From: an uncultured Pseudomonadota bacterium
GTDB taxonomy: Bacteria > Pseudomonadota > Alphaproteobacteria > Rs-D84
DNA length: 15,108 nucleotides
Direction: 5' to 3'
Assembly: GCA_900313285.1 (NCBI GenBank)
Contig: OMQP01000023.1
Location: 1-15,108, forward strand
A model generated the notes under the pieces. It had not been told where the DNA came from. It ran no database searches and worked only from the letters and a program-made list of their open reading frames with translations. This document shows, one piece after another, positions 1 to 7,266 of the stretch; positions within the stretch are counted from its first letter, which is position 1, and the number at the start of each line of letters is the position of its first letter. The position numbers were made by a program, and so were the translations under genes.

Positions 1-900
1 ATTAAACAAACTATATCTGCGATTATAAAAGAAAAACCAGATATTGTTTTAACAATAGATTCCCCAGGATTTGCAAAATCTGTTGTCAAAGGTGTGAAAC
101 AATCTGGTAAACTGAAAAAAACAAAGTTTTATCATGTCGTAGCGCCTCAGGTTTGGGCATGGGGTGAAAAACGTGCCAGAAAATATGCAGCCGTATTTGA
201 TAAATTGTATGCTTTTTTTGATTTTGAAAGACCTTATTTTACAAAATATGGTTTAAAGACGATTTCTGTGGGGCACCCTATTTCTGACGGTCTTGATAAA
301 TATAAATCAAATAACAGTGGTGAAAAAATCATAACTTTGGTTCCGGGCAGCCGTATGAGCGAAGTAAAAAAATTGTTACCTGTGTTTCATAGTACTGTTG
401 ATTTGTTGGTTGCTTTGGGGTATAAAGATTACAAATTTGTCATTCCAACTGTTGAAACAACAGATGCATATATAAAACACGATATAAAACACTGGAATGT
501 CAAACCAATGCTGGTTGATGCAAAAGAAAGATACAATGTTTATGCGAATACTTATATTGCGATTGTTGCCAGCGGTACTGTGTCGGCAGAATTGGCAATA
601 ATGCACATACCAACCATTGTTGTGTATAAAATGAACCCATTAACAGTTTTATTAGCGCACGTTTTGTTGAAAATAAAATGGGTTTCATTAGTAAATATTT
701 TGATGAATAAAACAATATTCCCTGAATTGTTGGGCAAAAAGGCAAATGCAACAGAAATCGTGGATGCTTTACAGCAATTAACGTTGCCGCATGTTCGTAA
801 AAACATGATTGCTGAATTAAAACAAGCAGATAAAAAATGGACGCAAAGGAACAAAAAACCTGCGTCCGTGATAGCCAAAGATATATTGGCTTCTGTATAA
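1..900 (+). CDS. lpxB: Lipid-A-disaccharide synthase (LpxB), 3' part; 5' end outside window
   Basis: LpxB is a peripheral inner-membrane glycosyltransferase (family GT19) that joins UDP-2,3-diacylglucosamine to lipid X, forming the lipid A disaccharide. The reading frame is open from base 1, giving 299 residues of a family usually near 380, so about 80 N-terminal residues are missing. Visible family motifs, in window residue numbers: VLTIDSPGF (16-24), HVVAPQVWAW (45-54), VGHPISD (90-96), LVPGSR (113-118), VASGT (189-193) with the following Glu and Pro-Thr, NPLT (212-215) and FPELL (240-244). The GTG at 94 is internal, because the conserved IDSPGF lies upstream of it. Typical neighbours are other lpx genes to the left, not visible here. 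The gene ends with TAA only 19 bases from the convergent 869-residue gene, and no hairpin terminator is seen between them. Confidence 0.96.
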   Translation: MKQTISAIIKEKPDIVLTIDSPGFAKSVVKGVKQSGKLKKTKFYHVVAPQVWAWGEKRARKYAAVFDKLYAFFDFERPYFTKYGLKTISVGHPISDGLDKYKSNNSGEKIITLVPGSRMSEVKKLLPVFHSTVDLLVALGYKDYKFVIPTVETTDAYIKHDIKHWNVKPMLVDAKERYNVYANTYIAIVASGTVSAELAIMHIPTIVVYKMNPLTVLLAHVLLKIKWVSLVNILMNKTIFPELLGKKANATEIVDALQQLTLPHVRKNMIAELKQADKKWTQRNKKPASVIAKDILASV

Positions 901-919
901 TTTTTCAATTTAAGTTACT

Positions 920-3529
920 TTATTTGGCCGATGTATGATGTGGTACTTTGTTGGTGACGGTTGGTATCTCTTTCCCTTTTGCTGAATTTGTTGGGTCTTC
1001 GGGACCATCTGTGCAAACAATATCAATTGTGTCTGTTGTGATAGTTTTTTGACTTATGAAAGTTAAAGGACAAATCTGTCCAAGTGAAGACATACTGTTT
1101 TGCTGACACCAACTGGAAGTACTGGATGCGGAACGTGAATCGGAACAGATTCTTGGTATGTAATCTGTTTCGTTATAGGTTGTTTTGCAAAGCAAATCTT
1201 CCGTGCAAATTTGATCTTCGTCCGAAGAAGTATTTAATATCGTCGGTAAAAGTGGTCTGCAGGTCGCTATTTTTCCATTTTTGCTGCGGCGACCACCGTT
1301 TTCCCAACATGAACACATACCCCAAGATTGAGTGTCTACTTCAACAGCGTAATTTGATGGACACATATTTTCTTCGTTTAAGAAATGATACCAATAAACC
1401 AGAGAACGTGTCGTGGTGCCTCTTGAACTGATATAAAATACGCTGTTCGGGTTGGTTGAATCAATTGTACAGAAATCATCAGATTTATAACCGTATTGTG
1501 TTGCGTATTTATAATTTACAAAGTAACCGCCCAAACCATCACAATGATTGCGCAGGTTATCTAATACTTTGTAGTATACTTCGGTTGCAATACCTGTCGA
1601 ACGAATTGTCTGTTGAGTATCGGTTTCTGAGACAGAAGAATATACAATTTTATCATCGCTTGTGTATTTGTTAAAACCACCAAAATATTCTTCTAGCTTT
1701 TGCTTTTCATCCGTGTCGCCAGATAAGAGTTTTTCGCTATCTATACAACCTTTGGTATTAACTAGTTGTTGGGCACATTGTGAAACTATCTTGCCACTTC
1801 CGTCATATAATGAAAACCAATCAAGTGCTTCGCCTTGGCTGAAAAGACCGCTTTGTGTATAATAAAAATTGTTATAACCTGTCCCACCAAATTTATCAAA
1901 ACATTGTTGGACAACAGCGCGACATGCGGACGTTTTATCACTTGAATCTTTGTTGGCGATATATGTTTGTATGATTGCGTTATCGAACATTCCATTACAA
2001 GAATCGATATATTTTGAACACATTTCTGTTGTCAAAGAGATAACAGCTGGTTTTAACAATAATGTGGAATCGCCAGTTAAATTAACCATAGCATTCGTAA
2101 TAGCTATGTTTTGATTGTCATAACATTTTGCAACCAAATCTAAACAGCTTTGCTGTATTTCGTCGACTTTGTCTTTTTGTGCATAGTGAATATCCAACAG
2201 TGCACGATTCAGGTATTCGTGCCAAACAAAATCAGAATCTTCGCTGCATTTATCGAGAGCGTCTTGTGCAAATTTCTTTGTTTTGCTTTCGAAGAACTGA
2301 ACAAACGGTTGATTGTTATGAATTTCTGCTAATTTTTGATCTGTGATATCTTTGTCCGATTTGTATGTTAACAAATTGCCCAGTTCATAGAAATTTGTGA
2401 CACCTGTCAATGGTGCACCAGTTGTGACGTCTATAAATTGACCATAATCTAAACATTTGTGATAGTTTGCGCCACAGACCTCTTCGCTAAGTATCGCATT
2501 TTCTACATTTACTAAACATGTCGCGGTATCATCAGAATTATGTTTGCGACGATTTTCAACGCGAGCCAAATCAAGCAATGCGCTGTTTTCGTGTGTGGTT
2601 GCTTTCAATGTTTTTTGTTGTTTTTGCAACGCAGATTCAACCGTGTTACAATCTTGTTCTATGGACATTAAATATGCGTTAACAGCACGCTGTAAAGATG
2701 CATTGTTACAATCATCTTTAACGGCATCACGGCATTTTGGATAAACCGCTTTATACAAAGTTGCACCATTATAGGAAGCAATTATTTGACCGGAATCATC
2801 CATGCCGAAAGCATTAGAAATATCGGCACTGATTGTTATGCTGTTTAAATCTTTGTATTTTCCACCAACGGTTGTATCACCGCCTTTGATAGAATTCATT
2901 ATGGCCTGCAATAATTGTTTAGATGCAGATTTGTCTTCTGTTAAAGCGTCTTCTCCTTCGGATGCTGTTTTCATAGCGATTGCCTGCTCTTTTGTCAGGC
3001 CTACCACATCCAAATTTTCATTAAATTCTGTTAATCTGTCGTTTGCATCTTGATAGACACCGGAAATGTCTTGAAAATCAAAAACTCTGTTACTGCAAGA
3101 ACATCTTCTGTAATTATCATTTTTTAATTGGCAAAACTGATCCATGCATGTGAAAAACGCAGTTTTGCATTGCTCGTATGCTGCGCCTGTTCTGGTTTCC
3201 GAAGGTGTTGAGACAGGTGTTTGATTGGCTGATGTTGCGCGTGCACTGATGTTCTTTTTCGTTGTTGCAGAACGAGATGCCGATGTTCGTGTCGCTGCTT
3301 TTGAGACATCTGTTGTGGTGCGGGGTATCAATATCGAAACAGTTTTTGAACTGCGTGGTTTTACGACGGTTTTTATTGCGTTGCGTGATGTTGTTGAACG
3401 AACAGTTTTTTGTGTGTTTGTTACGGTATTGTTTTTGCTGCGAACGGCAGTGTTTTCGCCACGTACGGCAGCTTGGGCATCGGTGCCACACAGTAAAATA
3501 CCACAAATAAATAAAAGAATTTTCTTCAT
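920..3529 (-). CDS. Large exported cysteine-rich protein, unknown function (869 aa)
   Basis: I do not recognise this family. Residues 1-20 form a signal peptide (MKKILLFICGILLCGTDAQA, likely cut after AQA), so the protein should reach the periplasm or beyond. Residues 21-115 are a Thr/Ser/Arg/Lys-rich low-complexity linker. A dense Cys motif follows at 121-145 (C-x6-C-x4-C-x9-C-x-C). Further Cys are spread over 266-597 in helical-looking segments, and a Cys-rich C-terminal part (663-839) includes MCSCWENGG at 738-746. Cys often lie 6-15 residues apart (462/469, 504/511, 536/543), as in disulfide-paired helices. There is no transmembrane segment after the signal peptide and no lipobox. The start is fixed by the signal peptide, but no Shine-Dalgarno sequence stands at normal spacing: AGAG abuts the ATG. 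It is a single-gene leftward unit, convergent with lpxB and divergent from the tRNA cluster. The call as a real exported protein is firm; function is open. Confidence 0.9.
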   Translation of the reverse strand: MKKILLFICGILLCGTDAQAAVRGENTAVRSKNNTVTNTQKTVRSTTSRNAIKTVVKPRSSKTVSILIPRTTTDVSKAATRTSASRSATTKKNISARATSANQTPVSTPSETRTGAAYEQCKTAFFTCMDQFCQLKNDNYRRCSCSNRVFDFQDISGVYQDANDRLTEFNENLDVVGLTKEQAIAMKTASEGEDALTEDKSASKQLLQAIMNSIKGGDTTVGGKYKDLNSITISADISNAFGMDDSGQIIASYNGATLYKAVYPKCRDAVKDDCNNASLQRAVNAYLMSIEQDCNTVESALQKQQKTLKATTHENSALLDLARVENRRKHNSDDTATCLVNVENAILSEEVCGANYHKCLDYGQFIDVTTGAPLTGVTNFYELGNLLTYKSDKDITDQKLAEIHNNQPFVQFFESKTKKFAQDALDKCSEDSDFVWHEYLNRALLDIHYAQKDKVDEIQQSCLDLVAKCYDNQNIAITNAMVNLTGDSTLLLKPAVISLTTEMCSKYIDSCNGMFDNAIIQTYIANKDSSDKTSACRAVVQQCFDKFGGTGYNNFYYTQSGLFSQGEALDWFSLYDGSGKIVSQCAQQLVNTKGCIDSEKLLSGDTDEKQKLEEYFGGFNKYTSDDKIVYSSVSETDTQQTIRSTGIATEVYYKVLDNLRNHCDGLGGYFVNYKYATQYGYKSDDFCTIDSTNPNSVFYISSRGTTTRSLVYWYHFLNEENMCPSNYAVEVDTQSWGMCSCWENGGRRSKNGKIATCRPLLPTILNTSSDEDQICTEDLLCKTTYNETDYIPRICSDSRSASSTSSWCQQNSMSSLGQICPLTFISQKTITTDTIDIVCTDGPEDPTNSAKGKEIPTVTNKVPHHTSAK

Positions 3530-3539
3530 CTCTGTATAA

Positions 3540-3569
3540 ATGTTAGCAAATTTATAAAACCCAGAGCAA
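3540..3569 (-). promoter_or_regulatory. Possible promoter of the 869-aa exported protein gene
   Basis: On the minus strand TTGCTC (3569-3564) and TAACAT (3545-3540) are separated by 18 bases. The -10 box ends only 10 bases before the ATG at 3529, so the transcript would have a leader of a few bases at most. This fits the missing Shine-Dalgarno sequence. The boxes match consensus only partly and the region is AT-rich, so chance is possible. Confidence 0.3.
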
Positions 3570-3624
3570 GTAAAATAACGAATTTTTTATGTAAATATTT
3601 TAAATTTTTTTTGTATTTTTCTTG

Positions 3625-3653
3625 TTGCAAAATATTTTAAATTAAGTTATTAT
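3625..3653 (+). promoter_or_regulatory. Promoter of the tRNA cluster
   Basis: TTGCAA (3625-3630) and TATTAT (3648-3653) are separated by exactly 17 bases. The predicted start near 3660 is about 10 bases before the first tRNA. Position, spacing and match to the housekeeping sigma-70 consensus all agree. The region is shared with the divergent 869-residue gene. Confidence 0.65.
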
Positions 3654-3669
3654 TCACTGTGCTTTAAAC

Positions 3670-3756
3670 GGGCATATGGCGGAATTGGTAGACGCGCTAG
3701 TTTCAGGTACTAGTGGTAGCGATACCTTGGAAGTTCGAGTCTTCTTATGCCCACCA
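3670..3756 (+). tRNA. tRNA-Leu(CAG)
   Basis: This 87-base gene folds as a class II (long variable arm) tRNA. The acceptor stem is GGGCATA (3670-3676) with TATGCCC (3746-3752), discriminator A3753, and CCA is encoded (3754-3756). The anticodon stem CTAGT/ACTAG encloses the loop TTCAGGT with anticodon CAG at 3704-3706, reading CUG. The T-arm contains GTTCGAG. It is the first of three tRNAs in one probable transcript. Confidence 0.97.
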
Positions 3757-3775
3757 TATGTTAAAGAGAGTTTTT

Positions 3776-3851
3776 GGGGTTGTAGCTCAGTTGGTAGAGC
3801 GCTGCGTTCGCAATGCAGAGGTCGTGAGTTCGAATCTCATCAGCTCCACCA
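3776..3851 (+). tRNA. tRNA-Ala(CGC)
   Basis: This is a 76-base class I tRNA. The acceptor stem GGGGTTG (3776-3782) pairs with CAGCTCC (3841-3847) through two G-U pairs, followed by discriminator A3848 and encoded CCA (3849-3851). The D-arm is GCTC/GAGC. The anticodon stem CTGCG/TGCAG has loop TTCGCAA with anticodon CGC at 3809-3811, reading GCG. The T-loop is TTCGAAT. The spacer from tRNA-Leu(CAG) is 19 bases. Confidence 0.97.
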
Positions 3852-3884
3852 GTTATTTTGGATACACGATACAAAATAATTGGT
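3848..3884 (+). other. 13-bp hairpin in the tRNA-Ala / tRNA-Leu spacer, including the ACCA tail
   Basis: ACCAGTTATTTTG (3848-3860) pairs with CAAAATAATTGGT (3872-3884) over 13 positions with a single G-U pair and an 11-base loop. The 5' arm includes the discriminator base and CCA of tRNA-Ala, so the precursor could sequester that 3' end before processing. No T-run follows, which argues against a terminator. Confidence 0.55.
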
Positions 3885-3893
3885 ATAAGTCCT

Positions 3894-3980
3894 GGGGATA
3901 TGGCGGAATGGTAGACGCTGAGGACTTAAAATCCTTTGATCATTGCGATCGTGTGGGTTCAAGTCCCACTATCCCCACCA
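3894..3980 (+). tRNA. tRNA-Leu(TAA)
   Basis: This 87-base class II tRNA has acceptor stem GGGGATA (3894-3900) with TATCCCC (3970-3976), discriminator A3977 and encoded CCA (3978-3980). Anticodon stem GAGGA/TCCTT encloses loop CTTAAAA with anticodon TAA at 3927-3929, reading UUA, a frequent codon in this AT-rich DNA. The long variable arm (GATCATTGCGATC) and the T-arm GTGGG-TTCAAGT-CCCAC are clear. Confidence 0.97.
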
Positions 3981-4010
3981 AAACTTGATAATTTTGCCTT
4001 TGAAAAGATA

Positions 4011-4081
4011 TATGGCTTCGGACGAGAACCGCGCGGTTCGACTACGTAAGTGAGGTCGAAGACCAGTCCGCCCACATCCAT
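4011..4081 (+). other. GC-rich, highly foldable element after the tRNA cluster; possible structured RNA
   Basis: This stretch is markedly GC-richer than its surroundings and full of complementary segments. CGGAC (4019-4023) pairs with GTCCG (4066-4070) as a closing stem. Inside are GAACC-GCGC-GGTTC (4026-4039) and GGTC-GAA-GACC (4054-4064), giving a three-way-junction layout. An alternative stem TTCGAC (4037-4042) with GTCGAA (4055-4060) would exclude both inner hairpins. It lies 30 bases after tRNA-Leu(TAA) and 12 bases before a hairpin terminator, so it could be the tail of the tRNA transcript. It does not fit a tRNA, SRP RNA, RNase P or tmRNA as far as I can judge. A REP-like palindromic repeat is the main alternative; strand is assigned only from context. 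Confidence 0.45.
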
Positions 4082-4083
4082 CA

Positions 4084-4110
4084 AAAATAAAAAAGGGGCC
4101 GAAGCCCCTA
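4084..4110 (-). terminator. Rho-independent terminator of the 782-aa gene
   Basis: On the minus strand the stem AGGGGC/GCCCCT (4094-4109) closes a TTCG tetraloop and is followed by TTTTTTATTTTTGA. It starts four bases after the stop codon of the 782-residue gene. In the + direction the same hairpin is followed by ATTTTAT, so it may weakly end the tRNA transcript too. Confidence 0.85.
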
Positions 4111-4112
4111 TT

Positions 4113-6461
4113 TTATCTGCCTTGTATTCTTTTAGTGTTTTCTTGAATCGTATCCAATAACAAAAGTGTTTTGCTGAATTCAGGCATCATTTTTTCGATT
4201 TTATTTTTTTGAATCAATGCTTCGCGAATCAGGTTTATTTGTTCCAGTTTTTTTGCAGCATCTGTTTCTTTTGATGCAGATTCCAGCCCGTCGTTAATGA
4301 TATCTGTAATAGCAGGTATTATCTTTTCAATATATGTATGCATTGCCAAAAGGTCAACTTGGTTCTTTGGTTTTTGAACCCCCAAAATTTTATCAATATA
4401 TTGTTCTGCTTCTTTTACTTCTTCTGTCGATAAAGCAATAGCAATTGGTCCTTCTTTCGGTTGTTCAACAAGAGTTGGCACGATGTCCTTTTCCTCAACT
4501 AGTTTTTGTGCTGATTCAACAGGTTGTTCGGCAGTTTCTAATAAGCCTGGTTTTGCAACATATTTTGAATGCGGTTTATAATTCACTTTTTCTGTTTTTG
4601 TTGCAGGTATTCTTGACCTTTTCCCAGTATGTGTTGCCGTTGTTTTTTCTTCTTTTTGTTTTTGTTCAACACATGTTTCTGGTTGTGTTTTTGACAACAA
4701 TTGTTCAAACAAAATACCAACGCTAATATATCCTTCATTTTTGATTTTTTGTAAAGTCAGTTTTTCACCGTTAGCATTTTGACCAATTGTGGCAAGATCA
4801 CGTATGCGTGAATATTTTTTGTTTTCTCTTTTATTTGCATTATGTTCTGGACAACATCCAGTACAAACAAGAATTTTTTCTTCTGGTAAATATGACCAGA
4901 CGATACGTTTGTTATCTGTGCGCAATGGTGAATCTATGCTTTGCACCAAAGATTGACCATCTTCGTGTTTCATATAAGAAGACATGGTTTGTACATGTGT
5001 TTCTGGATTTATAATAGGCAGTCCGTCTATTTGTGGTGTTTCAACAACGTTTACATTTACAGAAGCAATAGTTTTTAAAACAAACATTTGTTTGTCGGTG
5101 TTTCCTTTGCCACATGCTTTGCAAATTTCTTTCCATATTTGTTGTGGAATATATTTTCTTATTAAAATAGGTTTCAAAATCGGCTTTTGTGGTGCAACAG
5201 TTTTTGCAACCGTAACTGGTTTTTGTGGTTTTGTTGTTTCTGTTGTTGTTTTTTCTGACTTTGTTGCGCGACGTGCTGGCTTCTTTTTTCTGGTTATTTC
5301 TTTTAATTCTTCCAATACTTTTTCAATCAAAGCATCGACTCTTTCTGCTGGAATACAAGATATGTTTCGATTAGAATTTGTGTCTAAAAGAAGTCTTCTG
5401 TCACTGCATGCGTTCATGTATTTGCGGATTTTGACTTTAAGTAAGTCTTCGTCACCATTGGATAATTTCATAATAGCCGCATTTGCAAGGCATTTTTCCA
5501 AAATTTCGTATTTATTGCTATATTCTGGAGTTTGAACTTTGTCGTCCATTGTTTTAGATCCTTTTTCAGATTTTATTTGTACTTTTTTTTGTAAATTTTC
5601 TTTCAAAGATTCAATAATTTTTGATATGTCTACTTTTTTTATACAAACGACCAAAGTATTTGTTTTTGAATCTTTCATTGTTATGCTGTCAAGTTTGTTG
5701 ATAAAATGTTTGATTTTTCTTTTAAGCGTTGAATGCAGAATCTTGGAAGATTTTATAAAGGAATCTTGCAAGCACAAATCAAATATTTCGTTTTCATCAT
5801 AAAAATCTTCTGTCTTTATAGCATATTCTGGTTCTGTTGTTTTTGTGTCCTCTGTCTTTATAATAATGGCGACATCTTTTTCCTTTTTTGCAACAGGTTT
5901 CGGTTGTCCCGCCAGTGTTTGAGACAAGGTTGTGCCTTTCTTTTCGCCAACAAAAACCACATCAGGATATTGTTGTTGTAAAATTATTGCAATATTCCAT
6001 AAATCTGCATCTTCGGAAAGTTTGGACAAAACAGCATTCGCCACAATAACTTTTTTAACAGTGGATGGTATTTTGTTGCGTAATACAGACAGGTTGGATA
6101 TAGAATGTGAACAATCTATTTCTGTAATACCATCGGGAAATACAAAATTATCATTAAATACTTCGACTTTTTTGCGTGTTGTAATATCGCGCATTTGTGG
6201 GTTGGAACGACAAATAAAAGCACCTTCTACGCGTGCGGGCAATATTACAGAATATTTTTGTTTTGATATATCAAGATTTCCAATAATGTGGACATTGGAT
6301 AAATCGGTTGTTCTTGATTGGTCTGCCAACAAGACATTACCCAATATAATTAATGGTTCTTCTGCGCTAAATTCATCATACGGTAAATCATAAATGTCTA
6401 CCCGTATATTTCTGTCGCCTATTTTTGCATCATACATATTCTTCGGTGGTATATAGCCCAT
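4113..6461 (-). CDS. Multidomain protein with internal duplication and Cys cluster, unknown function (782 aa)
   Basis: I do not recognise the protein as a whole. There is no signal peptide or transmembrane segment, so a cytoplasmic or non-classically exported protein is likely. Residues 35-165 show periodic hydrophobic segments of leucine-rich-repeat type (LIILGNV, VHIIGNLDIS, GITEIDCS). Residues 210-290 and 311-388 are a diverged tandem duplication: both start with PEY, share EI-x3-CL, K-I-[KR]-x-[FY]-[IM]-N and a C-I segment, and end in a charged helix. A basic Lys/Thr/Pro linker (391-432) leads to a domain with CKAC (447-450) and CTGCCPEH (533-540), a possible metal site. The C-terminus (680-782) looks helical and coiled. 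The start is supported by AGGGA five bases upstream. It lies 15 bases after the 116-residue gene and ends at a strong terminator. Confidence 0.88.
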   Translation of the reverse strand: MGYIPPKNMYDAKIGDRNIRVDIYDLPYDEFSAEEPLIILGNVLLADQSRTTDLSNVHIIGNLDISKQKYSVILPARVEGAFICRSNPQMRDITTRKKVEVFNDNFVFPDGITEIDCSHSISNLSVLRNKIPSTVKKVIVANAVLSKLSEDADLWNIAIILQQQYPDVVFVGEKKGTTLSQTLAGQPKPVAKKEKDVAIIIKTEDTKTTEPEYAIKTEDFYDENEIFDLCLQDSFIKSSKILHSTLKRKIKHFINKLDSITMKDSKTNTLVVCIKKVDISKIIESLKENLQKKVQIKSEKGSKTMDDKVQTPEYSNKYEILEKCLANAAIMKLSNGDEDLLKVKIRKYMNACSDRRLLLDTNSNRNISCIPAERVDALIEKVLEELKEITRKKKPARRATKSEKTTTETTKPQKPVTVAKTVAPQKPILKPILIRKYIPQQIWKEICKACGKGNTDKQMFVLKTIASVNVNVVETPQIDGLPIINPETHVQTMSSYMKHEDGQSLVQSIDSPLRTDNKRIVWSYLPEEKILVCTGCCPEHNANKRENKKYSRIRDLATIGQNANGEKLTLQKIKNEGYISVGILFEQLLSKTQPETCVEQKQKEEKTTATHTGKRSRIPATKTEKVNYKPHSKYVAKPGLLETAEQPVESAQKLVEEKDIVPTLVEQPKEGPIAIALSTEEVKEAEQYIDKILGVQKPKNQVDLLAMHTYIEKIIPAITDIINDGLESASKETDAAKKLEQINLIREALIQKNKIEKMMPEFSKTLLLLDTIQENTKRIQGR

Positions 6462-6476
6462 GTTGGTCCCTTTTTG

Positions 6477-6827
6477 TTATTTTGTTCTCCAAAAACACAA
6501 TATATTTACGATAAGTTTACGACGGGCTGCGCGTTCTTCTTGTTCAGCCTTTGCAAGTTTTTCGTGCATTGTTTGATAATCACCATGTTTAATAAAAACA
6601 GGACATTTTGCACATCTTTTGTGATCTATTTCGCACATTTTTTGAACTGTTGGGCATGTAACGGAGTCCAGACTGAGCAATCCTTCGAAAACATGTGGGT
6701 CATGGTTTATCAAATCGTTTTTAGCAATACATTCTGTTGCAGAATATTGTGCTAATTCATATCTTGCTGTGTCCGTGGCTGTAATAGCCTTTTTTAAATC
6801 TCTATAATCTTGAACAATTTGTGACAT
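6477..6827 (-). CDS. Small protein with CX6CX6CX2C motif, unknown function (116 aa)
   Basis: Family not recognised. No signal peptide is present. Cysteines at 58, 65, 72 and 75 form C-x6-C-x6-C-x2-C, with His69 between, suggesting a zinc or iron-sulfur site. Cys33 and Cys111 are outside the motif. Residues 85-104 form a charged helix, and the tail ends in a short hydrophobic patch (KLIVNILCFW). The start has AGGA six bases upstream. It is the first gene of a two-gene unit with the 782-residue gene and has a near-consensus promoter. Confidence 0.82.
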   Translation of the reverse strand: MSQIVQDYRDLKKAITATDTARYELAQYSATECIAKNDLINHDPHVFEGLLSLDSVTCPTVQKMCEIDHKRCAKCPVFIKHGDYQTMHEKLAKAEQEERAARRKLIVNILCFWRTK

Positions 6828-6855
6828 GCTTTATCCTTTTTTGTTTTATTGGCAA

Positions 6856-6884
6856 AATATAATACAAAAATATTATTTTGTCAA
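6856..6884 (-). promoter_or_regulatory. Promoter of the 116-aa / 782-aa unit
   Basis: On the minus strand there is a perfect TTGACA (6884-6879), a 17-base spacer and TATATT (6861-6856). The start would be near 6849, about 22 bases before the ATG at 6827. It lies just downstream of the terminator of the preceding unit, so the two leftward units are probably independently transcribed. Confidence 0.65.
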
Positions 6885-6894
6885 TATGTTTGTG

Positions 6895-6931
6895 TAAAAA
6901 AATACCGCCCTATTTTCAGGCGGTTTTTTAT
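6895..6931 (-). terminator. Rho-independent terminator after the 105-aa gene
   Basis: ACCGCC (6904-6909) pairs with GGCGGT (6919-6924) around a 9-base loop. On the minus strand a run ATTTTTTT follows; on the + strand TTTTTT follows too, so the hairpin may work both ways. It overlaps the stop codon region of the 105-residue gene and ends the prepilin-peptidase unit. Confidence 0.8.
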
Positions 6932-7248
6932 TATCTTAACCCTTTTTTCTTGCAACAGGCACTGGCAGCCATTTTCCAATCAGAGTAAGAACCGCTTGGG
7001 TCGCGCAAATCACGCCATGGTTGCCATGAATTACAAAGTGTTTTTTTATCTTTGCCGGTACACTTTGCATATCTGCGCAGTGAACAAGTTTCTTCGGATA
7101 TTTTACCGGTATCAGTTGTGCATTTTACAATGACATTTTGGTTTTTAGCATCATCTTTTCCAAATTCTTTTGTGGACAATACCTGGTATGCAGATGCATT
7201 GCCAAACAAAGAAATCGCTGCAATTAAAACGAAAAATATCTTTTTCAT
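6931..7248 (-). CDS. Small exported cysteine-rich protein, unknown function (105 aa)
   Basis: Residues 1-20 are a clean signal peptide (MKKIFFVLIAAISLFGNASA, cut after ASA). The mature part of about 85 residues carries six Cys (43, 55, 63, 72, 98, 99), an even number suited to disulfides, and a Trp-rich stretch (NSWQPWRDLRD, 73-83). The C-terminus is basic (CCKKKGLR). The frame is open to an ATG at 7284, but the start at 7248 is preferred because it gives the signal peptide and has AGGA seven bases upstream. The gene follows the 780-residue gene by 54 bases and is the last before a terminator. A periplasmic or surface role is inferred; no family is recognised. Confidence 0.85.
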   Translation of the reverse strand: MKKIFFVLIAAISLFGNASAYQVLSTKEFGKDDAKNQNVIVKCTTDTGKISEETCSLRRYAKCTGKDKKTLCNSWQPWRDLRDPSGSYSDWKMAASACCKKKGLR

Positions 7249-7266
7249 GATTGTTTCCTTTTGTAC

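Noticed and set aside
94..96. GTG start for a 268-residue protein
   Set aside because: The frame is open to base 1 and the upstream codons encode the conserved IDSPGF segment of LpxB, so the gene begins before the window.
3676..3988. Two open frames across the tRNA cluster
   Set aside because: They lie wholly over three well-formed tRNA genes and resemble translated tRNA sequence.
4019..4045. Resemblance to a hammerhead ribozyme core (CGGACGAG before a GC hairpin)
   Set aside because: The required CUGANGA has a mismatch and the GAAA box after the hairpin is absent.
4011..4081. A fourth tRNA or a tmRNA acceptor piece
   Set aside because: No acceptor stem of seven pairs, no T-loop in the right place before the 3' end, and CCATCA instead of CCA.
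3670..4110. Attachment site for an integrated element at the tRNA genes
   Set aside because: No integrase gene nearby and no repeat of a tRNA 3' end elsewhere in the window.
4984..5535. A 183-codon frame on the + strand
   Set aside because: It is antisense to the 782-residue gene, has no ribosome binding site, and its hydrophobic composition follows from reading Lys/Glu-rich codons backwards.
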